DNA of 60,000 nucleotides from Zygnema cylindricum (lineage: Eukaryota; Streptophyta; Zygnematophyceae; Zygnematales; Zygnemataceae), in contig JBBHKE010001874.1 in assembly GCA_037447655.1 (NCBI GenBank), positions 236,099 to 296,098 on the forward strand. Direction: 5' to 3'. Below are positions 10,000 to 21,124 of the stretch, piece by piece. A program made the position numbers and the translations under genes. The notes beneath the pieces are model-generated. The model was given only the letters and a program-made list of their open reading frames with translations, was not told the origin of the DNA and did no database searches. Positions within the stretch are counted from its first letter, which is position 1; each line of letters opens with the position of its first letter.

Positions 10000-10995
10000 T
10001 GTTGAAACTCACGAGATTTATAAGGTATTTTCTACATCTACAATAAAAGGAAAAAGCAAGCAGCCTGCTCTCATCTTTCCTCTCTATCCCCCATACTTGT
10101 TGTAGTCACTGAAGGAGAGAGAGAGAAGGAGATAGATAGCCATGGCTGCCTCAGCCTAATAAGCAGGACTAAATAGTGACTTATGTCACTCTCACCAAAA
10201 GGTTGAGTCCGGCAGGCCTCTAACCCCCGACTGGCAGAGCGAGGCGTAGTCGTCAGCTCTATCTGGTGTGTCGTAGAAGTTCATTGAAGTATACAGGGTG
10301 TGATTTCTCTTTATACTGTGTTACAATCGATAAACCGATTAACGATAATACAAATGAAAAGACATAGAAACAATTATATACAGTGCGAATATAATATTGA
10401 ACAAAACAAAAGAATCTGGCGTTTGTTTCGACGGTCAAAATTTTATGCCGGTTTTCATCCAACGACGCACATCTTAGCCGAGATCTCGGAATGGTCACTT
10501 TGGCCTTTTGTGACTTGGCATGACCTTGCGCCACATGGAAAGATAACATTTGGTCGCAAGAATTACGAGGAACGTACGGACGAGTGAAAGATGGACACGC
10601 GTCCGCTTAATGGCCTTGTCGTATCGAGGCTATACAGAAAGTACATCGGCAGTAGTACTTTCGAGTATGGTACAGTGATATGATTGGTTTGTACAGTCAC
10701 TAGATAGGGGTTGTGAGAGGGAACTAGGACTTCGGAAAATTTGGTAGGTAGTCTTCTCTCTCTTTGAGAGCTTGTATAAATTGGCATCTTTACCACCCTA
10801 TAACTTATCGCCTGGTTGGGTGTTTTCACAGATTCTTTTTCCTACGGACTCAAGGGACTCCAAGCTGCACAAGGGTGCATTCAAATTGTCACCTTGTTTG
10901 CTTGGGCAGCACCGGTTGCCATTGAAAGTGGGTTAGTTAACAACTGTTTACGGGCTTCCTGAATTCTGTGATCCAATGGAGGCCACACAATTTCA
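10000..10995 (+). repeat. 5' LTR of Copia element A2
   Basis: It begins TGTTGAAACTC and ends ACAATTTCA, directly followed by the primer-binding sequence GGTTATGGGCCCA. It aligns with the LTR at 27963-28951 over its whole length, with clear divergence. It includes CCATGGCTGCC near 10140, an antisense tRNA-like segment at 10201-10275, a perfect AAAGTAC/GTACTTT hairpin at 10638-10661, a TGATTGG box (reverse CCAAT) near 10681 and TATAAA near 10775. The gag ATG is 20 bases before its end. Confidence 0.88.
10201..10275 (-). other. Antisense tRNA-like segment in A2 LTR
   Basis: The reverse complement reads like a tRNA 3' half: GGGGGTTAGAGGCCTGC at the T arm, a degraded B box, preceded by GAGCTGACGACTACGCC. 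It aligns with the better preserved copy at 28164-28250. No closed acceptor stem is seen, so it is not a functional tRNA gene. Confidence 0.5.
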
Positions 10996-11620
10996 GGTTA
11001 TGGGCCCACCCTCTAGGGTGCCCATCTTCAATGGATCAGAGTTTATCTATTGGGAAGCCATGATGATAGGGGCTTTGTGTGAAAAACGATACTGGGGTAT
11101 TCTTAGTGGACAGGTGAAACGTCCACCTCCGGGAACACCACCGGGATTTGGTGGAATTAAGTTTTCTGTAGCAACATCTGCTGCAACAGAGGAGGCAGAT
11201 GATGGGGACAGCAGTGTGTCCGAAAAGGGGAAAAAAAAGGAGATCCCTCATACTCCTATTGCTCTTATTCCCACGACATGCGGAGCGGCGATCGTGAAGA
11301 CCGTGGAGACAGACACTCAAATGTGGGAAGATGCTAACATGGCTGCCAATAACTTCATTCTGAGACACCTCACACAAGGTTTGGCAACTCCCCATCTTCA
11401 CGTTTATAAGGCCGAGGGGTTGTGGGTGAGTGTGATAGAGACCTATAGAGCTGGTACGATTCAGGAACTCCAGTTGGCAGAGCAAAAGGTGGGAAATTAT
11501 ACTTACAAAGGGGGAAAGATGTTAGACTACTGTAATGATCTTTCTTGTTTGTATATGGAGATGGAAAGTGTCAGATGGACAAGAATAATAAAGATAAAAG
11601 TTAACACTCTAGAAATTAAT
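10976..11620 (+). pseudogene. Copia gag of A2, cut by element C
   Basis: The frame starts at the ATG inside the LTR and crosses the primer-binding site, which encodes the VMG of FQVMGPPSRVPIFNG. This N-terminal motif is shared with elements B, C and D. Further conserved pieces are YWEAMMIGALCEKRYWGI and YTYKGGKMLDYCNDL, aligned with B. Homology stops after VNTL, where the TGTCC start of the C LTR (11621) follows. No zinc knuckle or pol remains attached; those would lie beyond the inserted elements, possibly in the assembly gap. Gag forms the particle that packages element RNA. Confidence 0.82.
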
Positions 11621-11809
11621 TGTCCGTTTTAAGATTTTCTAGGTCTAAATATAAAAAGAAGCCGAGGCTGTCTACCTCTAACTTCTCTCTCCAACTCTCA
11701 AATTTGTCGCAGTCACTGAGAGATTCGAGAGGAAGCTAGAGCCATGGCTACCTAGGCTATCCAGAGGTTTACGGATATATATTTTTTTAATTACTAAAAG
11801 GATAGAATT

Positions 11810-11885
11810 TGTGCTGCCACCAGGATTTAATCATGGTACCTGCCGAACAGTAAGCTGCAGGTAGCTGGTAGCCTTATCCGTTAAG
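11810..11885 (-). other. Antisense tRNA-like segment in C LTR
   Basis: The reverse complement contains AACGGATAAGGC, like a tRNA D arm/A box, and GATTAAATCC followed by TGGTGGCAGC, like a decayed B box and acceptor strand. The word GGATAAGGC is typical of Arg-type tRNAs. The anticodon cannot be assigned. Confidence 0.45.
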
Positions 11886-11966
11886 AGAAGACTTAGTGTT
11901 ACGCACTGTAGGGTTAGACATTTAGTTAAGCATTACCACGTAGGATAATTCATTTAACTAAAACTA

Positions 11967-11971
11967 TTTAC
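11967..11971. repeat. Target-site duplication of element B, left
   Basis: TTTAC directly precedes the TGTTG of element B and is repeated at 18166-18170 directly after its terminal TTTCA. Confidence 0.9.
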
Positions 11972-12860
11972 TGTTGAAAAGAGGTAATTAATAGTTCACT
12001 TCCCTATTTTAGTTTTGCTTTAAAGAAAGAGAGTGAGGATCAAAGGCGCGCCATGGCTGCCGCCATATTTAGAAAGTGGCAATTTTTGAAGTAAAGGGTA
12101 TTTTACTAAAATGATGCCTAAGTCTAGACTTCAAATTGCGAGCTCTAAATTCTCTATAGCCTAACGCCTTAACCATTAAGGCGTTACAAAACGATACACG
12201 TGACGGGTTTCATAAATATATAAACATTAACGCAACAGCTAATTAACAGCAGACTAACCAAAAAGAGCAATTCCTGCATGTACGGGAATCTGAACCGTGT
12301 AAAATATGTTTTGATCAGACGGTCGACATTATAATCGCCACGCGAAGTGAGCTTTTGGCGGCATACGGAGATAGTGTCACGCGGTGCTACGTGGCGCCAC
12401 ATTATTTGATACCGGAGAAGATGGGAGGAGGAACCATGGCTTGCGATTTGACAGGTGTCACCTTGTAGACCTTGTCGTACAATGGTCGTACAATAAGTAC
12501 ATCGCCCATTGTACCTTCTTGTACTATATAGTGTTCCTATTGGACTAGGGTTTAGTAGTAGGTAGTCGTGAGTAGGCAGACCGAGACTTAGTAATATTTA
12601 TGTACCTCTCTCTCTAAGAGAGCTTGTAACTATAAAGGTCATCTTTGACCAGCCATAACTTACTACTCAGGGGAGCAAATTCAGTGATTCTTTTTGCGTT
12701 TTACTCAGGGGAGTCTTGTCCTCACAGGGGTGAGAGTGGTCAAAATATTTGGGTGCCTGGGCGGCGCTTATTCAGCGGGAAAGTAGAAGGGGAAAATATT
12801 ATCCTAGAGGCTTTACATAGGCTGCTCATTCTGTGGGTCAATGGAGACCACAAAATTTCA
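11972..12860 (+). repeat. 5' LTR of complete Copia element B
   Basis: This 889-bp LTR starts TGTTGAAAAGAGG and ends AAAATTTCA. It is nearly identical to the 3' LTR at 17277-18165 apart from scattered substitutions and two opposing indels of 22-23 bp. Internal signals include CCATGGCTGCC near 12051, an antisense tRNA-like segment, a GTAC hairpin near 12493-12520, a CTATTGG box and an ACTATAAAGG TATA-like site near 12630. The near-identity of the two LTRs points to a fairly recent insertion. Confidence 0.93.
12114..12190 (-). other. Antisense tRNA-like segment in B 5' LTR
   Basis: The reverse complement holds TTAATGGTTAAGGCGTTAGG, close to the D arm/A box of Ser or Leu tRNAs. The T-arm part is more decayed than in the 3' LTR copy. 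Confidence 0.5.
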
Positions 12861-15800
12861 AGTTATGGGCCCACCCTTTAGGGTGCCCATATTTGATGGA
12901 TCAGACTTTCTTTATAGGGAAATGATGATGGAGGGAGAACTATTTGAGAAGCATCTATGGGGCATAGTGTCTGGACAAATTCGATGCCCACCTCCACTTG
13001 GGTTTGGAAGGACATGTTTTTCTGGCACCTCCGCCTCTACAGTTGGTAGAACAGCTGCCACCATTACCGAGGATGAAGATGAGGAAGGAGAGGAGATTAT
13101 CATAGAAGGAGAAAATAGAGGAGTTACAACTCAAGTGACACCATTGCCGAAGGCGATACCGACAGTAGCACCACCAAAAACGGCGACAAGGGTTCAGAAC
13201 GAAAGATCAGAGTATGAAAAGTGGAACTACAAAGACAAGGTTGCTAAGCTCTTAATTCTTAAAAGTGTAGCAAAGGGAATTGCCATTCCCCTTATGCATG
13301 TCAAATCTTCATCTCAGATTTGGATATCACTAGTTAACAAATATAAGAGTGGATCATTGCAGCAACAACAGTTGGCCGAAAATAAGACTGCAGTTTATAC
13401 TTATAAAGGAGGAAGTATGAATAATTATTGCAATGATTTAGGAGCATTATTTAGAGAGTTAGAGAGTGCACGTAACTCATGGTGCGAGAGACAAAGAGTG
13501 AACACATTAATGATGAAACTACCTGAAGAGTATCAGAATATCATTAACCGATTGCAGGACATGGGAGATAGCAATTGGAATTGGGATGACACAGTGTGAA
13601 TGATTTTAGTGAAAGAAAGCACCATAGAGCTTAGAAGAGGGAGTCCAAGTGTTCAAGCATTGTGTGCATGAGCTGATTGGCGGAAGCGTGATGAGGAGAG
13701 AGGGAAAGATCCCTATTGAAACTTTGGTGGAAGAGGACAAGGAGGTGGCAGATTTGATAGACAAGGGAGAGGAACTTTTCGAGGAGGATTATGTCACTTC
13801 TGCAAGAAACCAGGACACTATATGGCAGATTGTGTCAAACTTGCAGATCTTCGACTGAAACATGGTGAAGGAACCTCAAGGGATGGAGGAAAGAAAAAGG
13901 CTTTCCTGACTCAAGTTCATGATGAGGAAGTGGAAGGAAAAACTGAACCAGAAGAGGAGCTTGAGGAGCTTCTTCTTAATCCAAAAAACACTGAAAAGCA
14001 TGTCGACAATCCATTAAGACAAAAGGGTGCTTTCGGAGGTAAGAGGGATCCACCCGAGGATGGGTGGATCATAGACTCAGGGGCTTCAATGCACATGTGC
14101 AAAGATAAGCGGTGGTTCACTAAACTGAGAAAGATCCCAACAGTTGAGATAGAGTACGGAGATGGTAGAGTAGAAACCACAAGTCTTGTTGGAACTGTTG
14201 ACTTGAAGTATCTAGTTGATGGAAAGGCCTCAATTGTAACACTCTCAGACGTTCTTTACATTCCATAGCTTAGCAAGAACCTAGTCTCAACAGCTGTCCT
14301 AGATGAAAAGGAGTTTGAAATAGGAACTAGGAAAGGAATCTTCACAGCAAGCTTTGATAATGAGGTTTATTTCGTAGCTGAGAAGGGCAGTCAAGGAATG
14401 TTCAAAATTGTTCTTTGCAATGAAAAGTGTATTCTCTACTCGTGTGCAAGTGAGATGATGCTTTGGCATAAAAGGTTGGGGCATGTGCATCTAGATAGAT
14501 TAAAGAAAATGAAGAAAAAGTGAATAGTGGAGGGTATTACTTTTGAGGATGATGAGACCTTTGATGATTGTAGTGGATGTGCCCAAGGGAAGATTCATAG
14601 ACTTCCATTTCCAAAGGCAACCACATTTAGGAGAGAGAAAGTATTAGATCTAGTTCACACTGATGTTTGGGGACCTGTTAGGTATGCTTCACATGGGGGG
14701 AAGAGATGGATGTTAACCATCACAGATAATTGGTCTAGATACACGAAGGTATACTTTCTCAGACATAAGTCAAGGTATTAAGATGTTTCAAAGAGTTTAA
14801 AGTATGGAGTAAAAAACTACTTGAAACCTCAATAAAAGAGATAAGAAGTGATAATGGGAAAGAATACACCTCAAGGGAATTTGAAGAATATCTTAAAGAA
14901 TAAGGAAATCATCATGAGAAAATTTTTCCCTATAATCCGGAACAAAATGGAGTAGCAGAAAGAGTGAATAGAACTTTAGGAGATATGTCTAGAAGTATGT
15001 TAACTGATAAGAGGATAGGGTTGCAATTTTGGGCGAAGTCTATGAACTATGCTAATTTAATCAAAAATAGAGTCATAACTTCAGCAAATAAAGAGGAAAC
15101 TCCGTATGAGAGGTGGACAGGAAGAAAACTTGATTTGTCTAGTTTGAGAGTGTTCGGAAGTCAAGTCTACAATTTGGATTTCGATAAGACTAAATGGAAG
15201 TAAGAGGGGAGAGGGAAGCCAGGATATCTTGTAGGATATGATGAGAGCACAAAAGGATATAGAGTGTATGACTTGAAAAAGAGAGATATAATTTTGGTAA
15301 AACACATAGTGGTGATGAATGAAGAGAAGTCCATTGATCCATTCAAATATAATAAGGAAATCAAAATCAGATTTGAAACGGATTAGTTTTTTGACTTTGA
15401 TTTTGAAAATGAAGTGAAGGAAGAGGGAGAAAAAGAAAAATTTGCAAATCTACCAAAGGAGAACCAAGAAAGGACAACATCCGAGGTAACGCCACAATAC
15501 GAAGTGGAAACCGATGAGGAACTTGATGAGACACCGGAATTGGAAGATAGGGGAGCTAAAAATCTCCCAAAACGAAACCCAAGGATGCCTTCTATACCGG
15601 CGTCCGATTTCGAAGGGGGGAGAAGAAGTAGTAAACAACTTCAAGAAAGACAAGTAAATAACCAACTCACAAAGATGTCTCACCCATATGAACCTCAAAC
15701 ATACTTAGAGGCCATAAACACTCCAGAAAGTAGCCGGTGGATCACAACTATAAATGAGAAAATAGCCTCTATCATGGAAGCCAATACATGGGAGTTGGTA

Positions 15801-17263
15801 GATTGTCCACCGGAACGAAAACCGATCGGATGTAAGTGGGTGTTTAAACTTAAATTAAACGCGGATAATACCATTGAGAGGTACAAAGATAATTTGTTGC
15901 AAAAGGTTATACTCAGAAAGAGGGGATAGACTACGAAGAAACCTTTGCATCTGTAGTCAGATTTCCTTCTGTTAGAATCCTTTTAAGTATAGCCGCAGCG
16001 GAGGATATGGAAATCCACCAGATGGATTTTAAAACGACCTTTTTGCACGAAGAGTTGGAAGAAGAAATTTACATGAGGCAACCGGAAGGATTCGTGGAAA
16101 GTGGAGAAGAAAACAAAGTTTGCAAACTGATAAAATCACTCTATGGGCTTAAGCAAGTCCCGCGACAGTGGAATATAAAGCTCGACAAATTTCGGACGGG
16201 TTTGGGGTATATCAGAATTAGTTCAGATCACTCTATATATTTATTTGAGGATGAGAATGGAGTGATATTTATTGCTATTTAAGTGGATGATTTGTTGGTC
16301 TTAAGCAAGTCCTTAGATAAAATTAACAAACTAAAACGGGATCTTAGAAGCAGTTTTGATATGAAAGATCTTGGCAAAGCAAAGTACATTTTGGGAATTC
16401 ATATGGAGAGAGATAGAGGGAATAGAATTATAAGACTCACTCAAAAAGAAGCAATCTGTAATATGCTAGAAAAATTTCAAATGGAGAAGGCAAACGGATG
16501 TACTACTCTCATGGATTTGAAGAAAGTGAGTGAGGGGAGTGAAGAGGGAGGAATATTGATCATTAATGATGAGATGGATGAGATAGAAAGAAAATGTATG
16601 GAAAATATCCCTTATCGGCAGATTGTAGGCAGTTTAATTTATTTTATGAACTGTACCCGTCCGGATATAGCTGCAGCTGTAGGTGTCTTTAGTAGAAATC
16701 TAAATGAACCAAGAAAAACAGACTAGGAGGCTGCCAAAAGGGTGATGAGGTATCTGGTGGGGACAAGGGAATTATGGTTGCATTTGGGAGGGGAGCACAC
16801 TGACATCACCACTTGGAGTGATGCAAGTTATGGAGATCTGCCTTTAAGGAGGTGTACGACTGGATATGTGTTGCAAAATGGATCCTGTGTATGTTGTTTG
16901 AGTAGCAAGCAACAAAAAGTAGTTGCTCAAACTGAATACATGGCTTCTTGTGCTGCCACCAAAGAATTAATTTGGGTTATATCTCTTCTTGAAGAACTTG
17001 GGTTCATGAAGTCTGGAACTCAAAATGTTTTTTGTGATAATCAAGTTGCTATCTCTATTGCGGCTAATCCGAAACATCACTTCAAAGCTAAGCATATGGA
17101 TATTAGACTAAGCTTTGTCAGAGAGAAGGTAGAAAATAAAATTATTAAACTGGTTCATAAAACTGATAGAGAAATGATTGCAGACATGATGACAAAAGCA
17201 GTGCCTTCCCCTAAGTTGATTTATTGCAGAGAAAACTGTGGATTAAAATTGAAAAGTGACTAG
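12841..17263 (+). pseudogene. Copia gag-pol of element B, multiply disabled
   Basis: The order is standard Copia. Gag runs from the ATG inside the LTR to about 13790 and ends in a zinc knuckle CHFCKKPGHYMADC (13792-13833) preceded by a Gly/Arg-rich stretch. Protease has DSGASMH at 14074. The pre-integrase HKRLGHVH is near 14465. The integrase core keeps Asp (14662), Asp (14850) and Glu (14957). RT spans about 15690-16726 and RNase H 16742-17263, ending ADMMTKA. Breaks include TGA at 13597, TAG at 14266, several stops in integrase, a frameshift near 15900 and TAA at 16280 replacing the Tyr of the YVDD catalytic motif. The RNase H STxEAEYMA motif has lost about four codons. The copy cannot encode an active polyprotein. 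Confidence 0.9.
12861..12873 (+). promoter_or_regulatory. Primer-binding site of B, initiator tRNA-Met anticodon arm type
   Basis: AGTTATGGGCCCA follows the LTR with no spacer. GTTATGGGCCCA is the exact complement of TGGGCCCATAAC, the conserved anticodon stem-loop of eukaryotic initiator tRNA-Met. Priming by an internal tRNA fragment is known from Drosophila copia. The site is also gag coding sequence (VMG). Confidence 0.8.
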
Positions 17264-17265
17264 GA

Positions 17266-17276
17266 ATTAAGGGGAG
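17266..17276 (+). other. Polypurine tract of element B
   Basis: AATTAAGGGGAG lies between the pol stop and the TGTTA start of the 3' LTR. Confidence 0.8.
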
Positions 17277-18165
17277 TGTTAAAAAGAGGTTATTAATAGT
17301 TCACTTCCCTATTTTAGTTTTGCTTTAAAGAAAGAGAGTGAGGATCAAAGGCGCACCATGGCTGCCGCCTTATTTAGAAAGTGGCAGTTTTTGAAGATGC
17401 CTAAGTATATACTTGAACCTGCACCTCTAGATTCTCTATATCCTAACGCCTTAACCATTAAGGCGTCACGAAACGATACACGTGACGGGTTTCATAAATA
17501 TATAAACATTAACGCAACAGCTAATTAACAGCAGACTAACCAAAAGGAGCAATTCCTGCATGTACGCGAATCTGAACCGTGTAAAATATGTTTTGATCGG
17601 AGGGTCGACATTATAATCGCCACGCGAAGTGAGCTTTTGGCAGCATACGAAGATAGCGTCACGCGGTGCCACGTGGCGCCACATTATTTGATACCGAAGA
17701 AGATGGGAGGAAGAACCGTGGCTTGCGATTTGACAGGTGTCACCTTATAGAACTTGTCGTACAATGGTCGTACAATAAGTACATCGCCCATTGTACCTTC
17801 TTGTACTATATAGTGTTCCTATTGGACTAGGGTTTAGTAGTAGGTAGTCGTGAGTAGGTAGAACGAGACTTAGTAATATTTAGGTACCTGTCTCTCTAAG
17901 AGAGCTTGTAACTATAAAGGTTATCTTTGACCAACCATAACTTACTGCTCAAGGGAGCAAATTCAGTGATTCTTCCTGAGCAAATTCAGTGATTCTTTTT
18001 GTGTTTGACTCAGGGGAGTCTTGTCCTTACACGGGTGAGAGTGGTCAAAATATTTGTGTGCCTGGGCGCCGCTTATTCAGCGGGAAAGTAGAAGGGGCAA
18101 ATGTTATCCTAGAGGCTTTATATAGGCTGCTCATTCTGTGGGTCAATAGAGACCACAAAATTTCA
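17277..18165 (+). repeat. 3' LTR of element B
   Basis: It starts TGTTAAAAAGAGG and ends AAAATTTCA, and matches 11972-12860. It has a 23-bp direct duplication of GCAAATTCAGTGATTC plus flank near 17953-17995 and lacks a 22-bp segment present in the 5' LTR. The gag ATG is ATA here (18146-18148). Confidence 0.93.
17396..17470 (-). other. Antisense tRNA-like segment in B 3' LTR
   Basis: The reverse complement reads TTAATGGTTAAGGCGTTAGG, then an anticodon-arm-like ATATAGAGAATCTA and GTGCAGGTTCAAGT, a good B box. This is the best Ser/Leu-like copy. The sequence after the B box does not pair back to form a T stem or acceptor stem, so it is a relic or a regulatory module, not a working tRNA. Confidence 0.55.
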
Positions 18166-18849
18166 TTTACGAGATACATAGATCCAGTAATGTAAAAGTA
18201 CGGTTTCCGGTACGGATAAGAAACGAATACCGCGCATTTGTTTCTTTAGCGAAATGAATACCGTGCAGGTATTAATTACGGCTACGATTAAATGTGAATT
18301 TAATCGGACGGCTGGAATGAACGCCAAGATCGCGGAATAGAATTTCGACGGTTTATCGCTATCGCCACATCGGATGACACGTGGCGAAATAATATTGGAT
18401 CGCGGCATCTCCAAGGATTAAAGGAGCAAATTCGGATATACCACGTGTCGACATTTATGTCATGTCGTACAATGTCCGTAAAGAAAGTACACCAGCAGTT
18501 GTACTTTTGTGTACGGAGGTGGAATATGATTGGCTACGTACATTAGTTGATAGAGTCTGTGAGAGAGATAGGACTTAGAAAAATTAGGAGATAAGTCCCT
18601 CTCTCCCAAAGAGCTTCTGTTCAAAAGGTCAGCTTTGACCCTCAATAACTTACTGCTCAGGGGAGCAAATTCATAAATTATTTTTGCTATCGACTCAGGG
18701 GAGTCTTGCCTTCACAAGGGTGTAGGTGGTCAGAGTTTTTGTCTGCCAGGGTGGCAGTTGTTCTTGCGGAAAGACAAAGGGGTCAGGATTATCCTAGAGG
18801 CTTCTTGGAAGCTATTCATTCTGAGGACTTATGAGGTCTCAGAGTTTCA
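18166..18849 (+). repeat. 5' LTR of element C, second part
   Basis: After the TTTAC repeat (18166-18170), the C LTR continues to GAGTTTCA at 18849, followed by GGTTATGGGCCCA. It has the conserved AAAGTAC..GTACTTT hairpin near 18480-18515, a TGATTGG box near 18525 and the TTACTGCTCAGGGGAG and GACTCAGGGGAGTC segments shared with B. Confidence 0.87.
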
Positions 18850-21114
18850 GGTTATGGGCCCACCCTCTATGGTACCGATTTTTAATGGAACTGGCTTCAT
18901 ATACTGGGAAAGTATGATGATAGGAGCTCTATGCGAAAAAAGGTTTTGGGGGATAGTGAGTGGACTGTTGGGGCGTCCATCAAGTCTTGGAATCCCCCCA
19001 GGGTTTGGAGGAAGCAGATTCACCAGGAAAGAGGATCCACCTTCAACAGAGGAGACAAAGGAAGGAGAGGTGGTGGACAAAAGAAAGGAGAAGGAGACGA
19101 CCACACCAATAGAATCTGGTTCGGCATTCATGTCACCTATTCCGAGGAACGAGGAGAATGATACTGAAACCTGGGACTTCAACAGTATGACGGCAAAGCA
19201 CTTCAACCTACGCCATCTCAGTGAAAGACTTGCATGTCCTCATTTGCAGGTAGAAAGGGCATCCGATCTTTAGATGGCTCTCATAGAGATGTACCGAAGT
19301 GGTACGATTCAGCAACAACACTTGGCTGATTAGAAAGTTAAGGAGTATGTATACAAAGGGTGAAAAATGTTGGATTTTTGCAATGAGCATGCTACACTCT
19401 TCATGGAGGTAGAGACTAAGGGAAAAGATTTTAGTGAAAAAGAAAAGGTTAATTGTTTACTGATTAAGTTACCCGATGAGTTCGAGAACATAGTCAACCG
19501 TGTGTAGGACTTGCCGGACTCAAGGTGGATATGGAACTCAGTGGTAGGGATGATTCTTGTTCGGGAGAATACGATTGAGATCCGAAGGGGAGGAAAGAGT
19601 GGCCAAGCCTTGGCAATTGTGACCGATCGGAGGAACAAGGATTCGCGGAAATCGGTCGGAAACTGTGGGATGAGGTAGCAGAAAAATCAGACTGACGAGT
19701 TCGAACCAAGGGCTCCCAAAGGTTTATGTCATTTTTTTAAGAAACCGAAGCACTATATGGCAGAGTGCACGACGCTAACCGAGCTTCGATTAAAGGAGGG
19801 GCAGACCGGTGGTACCCCGAGAGGAAAGAAAAAGCCCCTTGTCAAACAGGTATTCGAGGCGGAATCCGAGGACGAGGACGATGAGCTCCTTTTGGATGAC
19901 GAGTTGGAGGCGAAAAACGAGGTCGAAATTCCACGAAGGCAGAAATGTGTTTACGGTGGATTGAAAGGTGAGGCGGGTTGGATTATGGATTCAGGTGCCT
20001 CCATGCACATGTATAAGGATAGGCACCTGTTCACTAAGATAAGAAAGATTCCCACCGGAGAGATAAAGTACGGGGATGGGAGGATAGTCACCACTACTCT
20101 TTAAGGATCGATAGATCTGAAAGTGTTAGTAGAAGGAAAGACATCCATAGTAACATTCTCCGATGTATTGTTTATTCCGGAGCTGAACAAAAAACTTATC
20201 TCTACATCTGTATTAGATGATAAGGGTTTTTTACTAGCACTAGGGAAGGAGTCTTTACTGCTAGTTTTGAGGAGGATGTCTATTTCATTGCTGAGAAAGG
20301 TAGCCATGGGATGTTTAGGCTGGTTTTAAGTAATGAAACGAAGAAACTTTATTATGCTGGGGTTCATGATATTATGATGTGGCATAAGAGGCTTGGGCAT
20401 GTGAATCTAGATAAGTTAAGAGAGATGAAAACGATGGACGTGGTGGAAGGGATTCAGTTCAGTGAGAGTGATAATATAAGTGATTGTAGTGGATGTGCTC
20501 AAGGTAAAGCACACAGATTACCCTTTCCTAAAACAGCCACCTATAAGGGAGAAAAAATTCTAGATCTAGTACACACAAATATTTGGGGACTGGCTAAAGT
20601 GCCCTCACCGGGGGGGAAGAGATTTATGATGACTATCACTGATGATTGGTCTCGGTATTCCCGGGTGTATTTTTTGAAAAACAAGTCAGAAGCTCAGGAT
20701 TGTTGTAGACAATATAAAGCATGGAGTAAAAAACTCCATGAAACTCTAATCAAGAGAGTAAGGAGTAACAATGGTGGAGAGTATACTTCTAACCAGTTTG
20801 AGGATTTTCTGAGGGAAGATGGGGTCCAACACCAAAAGACAGTTCCAAAAAACCCGGAACACATTGGGGTAGCTGAAAGGTTAAATAGAACACTAAGTGA
20901 TAGTGCTAGAAGTATGTTGTCAGATAAAAATATAGGAAAAAGGTTTTGGGAAGAAGCAATGAACTTTGCTAATTACCTCAAAAATAGAGTTCAGTAATAA
21001 AAGATCAAACACCTTATGAGAGATGGACAGGCCGGAAACCAGACATATCTCACTTAAAGGTTTTCGGCAGTCAAGTATTCAGTCTAGATACAGATCGGTC
21101 TAATTAGAAGCTAG
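18850..21114 (+). pseudogene. Copia gag, protease and integrase of element C, disabled
   Basis: Gag motifs FQVMGPPSMVPIFNG and YWESMMIGALCEKRFWGI follow the primer-binding site. A one-base deletion in the LTR puts the normal ATG out of frame. Stops occur at 19270 and several later gag positions. The zinc knuckle reads CHFFKKPKHYMAEC: the second Cys is Phe (19736-19738). Protease has DSGASMH near 19990, then a TAA at 20102. Pre-integrase HKRLGHVN is near 20384. In the integrase core both catalytic Asp codons are Asn (AAT 20578-20580, AAC 20767-20769) while the Glu at 20875 remains. Homology runs on through the integrase C-terminal region (GSQVFSLDTD) into the assembly gap. RT is not present. 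Confidence 0.87.
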
Positions 21115-21124
21115 NNNNNNNNNN
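21115..21124. other. Assembly gap (10 N)
   Basis: Ten N bases separate the integrase of plus-strand element C from the terminal LTR of minus-strand element D. At least the left end of the D LTR, its target duplication, and the missing parts of C and E should lie here, so the true gap may be much larger than 10 bases. Confidence 0.95.

Larger units (their letters stand above)
11621..11971 (+). repeat. 5' LTR of Copia element C, first part (split by element B)
   Basis: It begins TGTCCGTTTTAAG inside the A2 gag and carries the shared CCATGGCTACC motif and an antisense tRNA-like segment. It is interrupted at 11972 by element B and resumes at 18171. The five bases TTTAC at 11967-11971 are repeated at 18166-18170. 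Total LTR length without the insertion is about 1030 bp. Confidence 0.85.
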
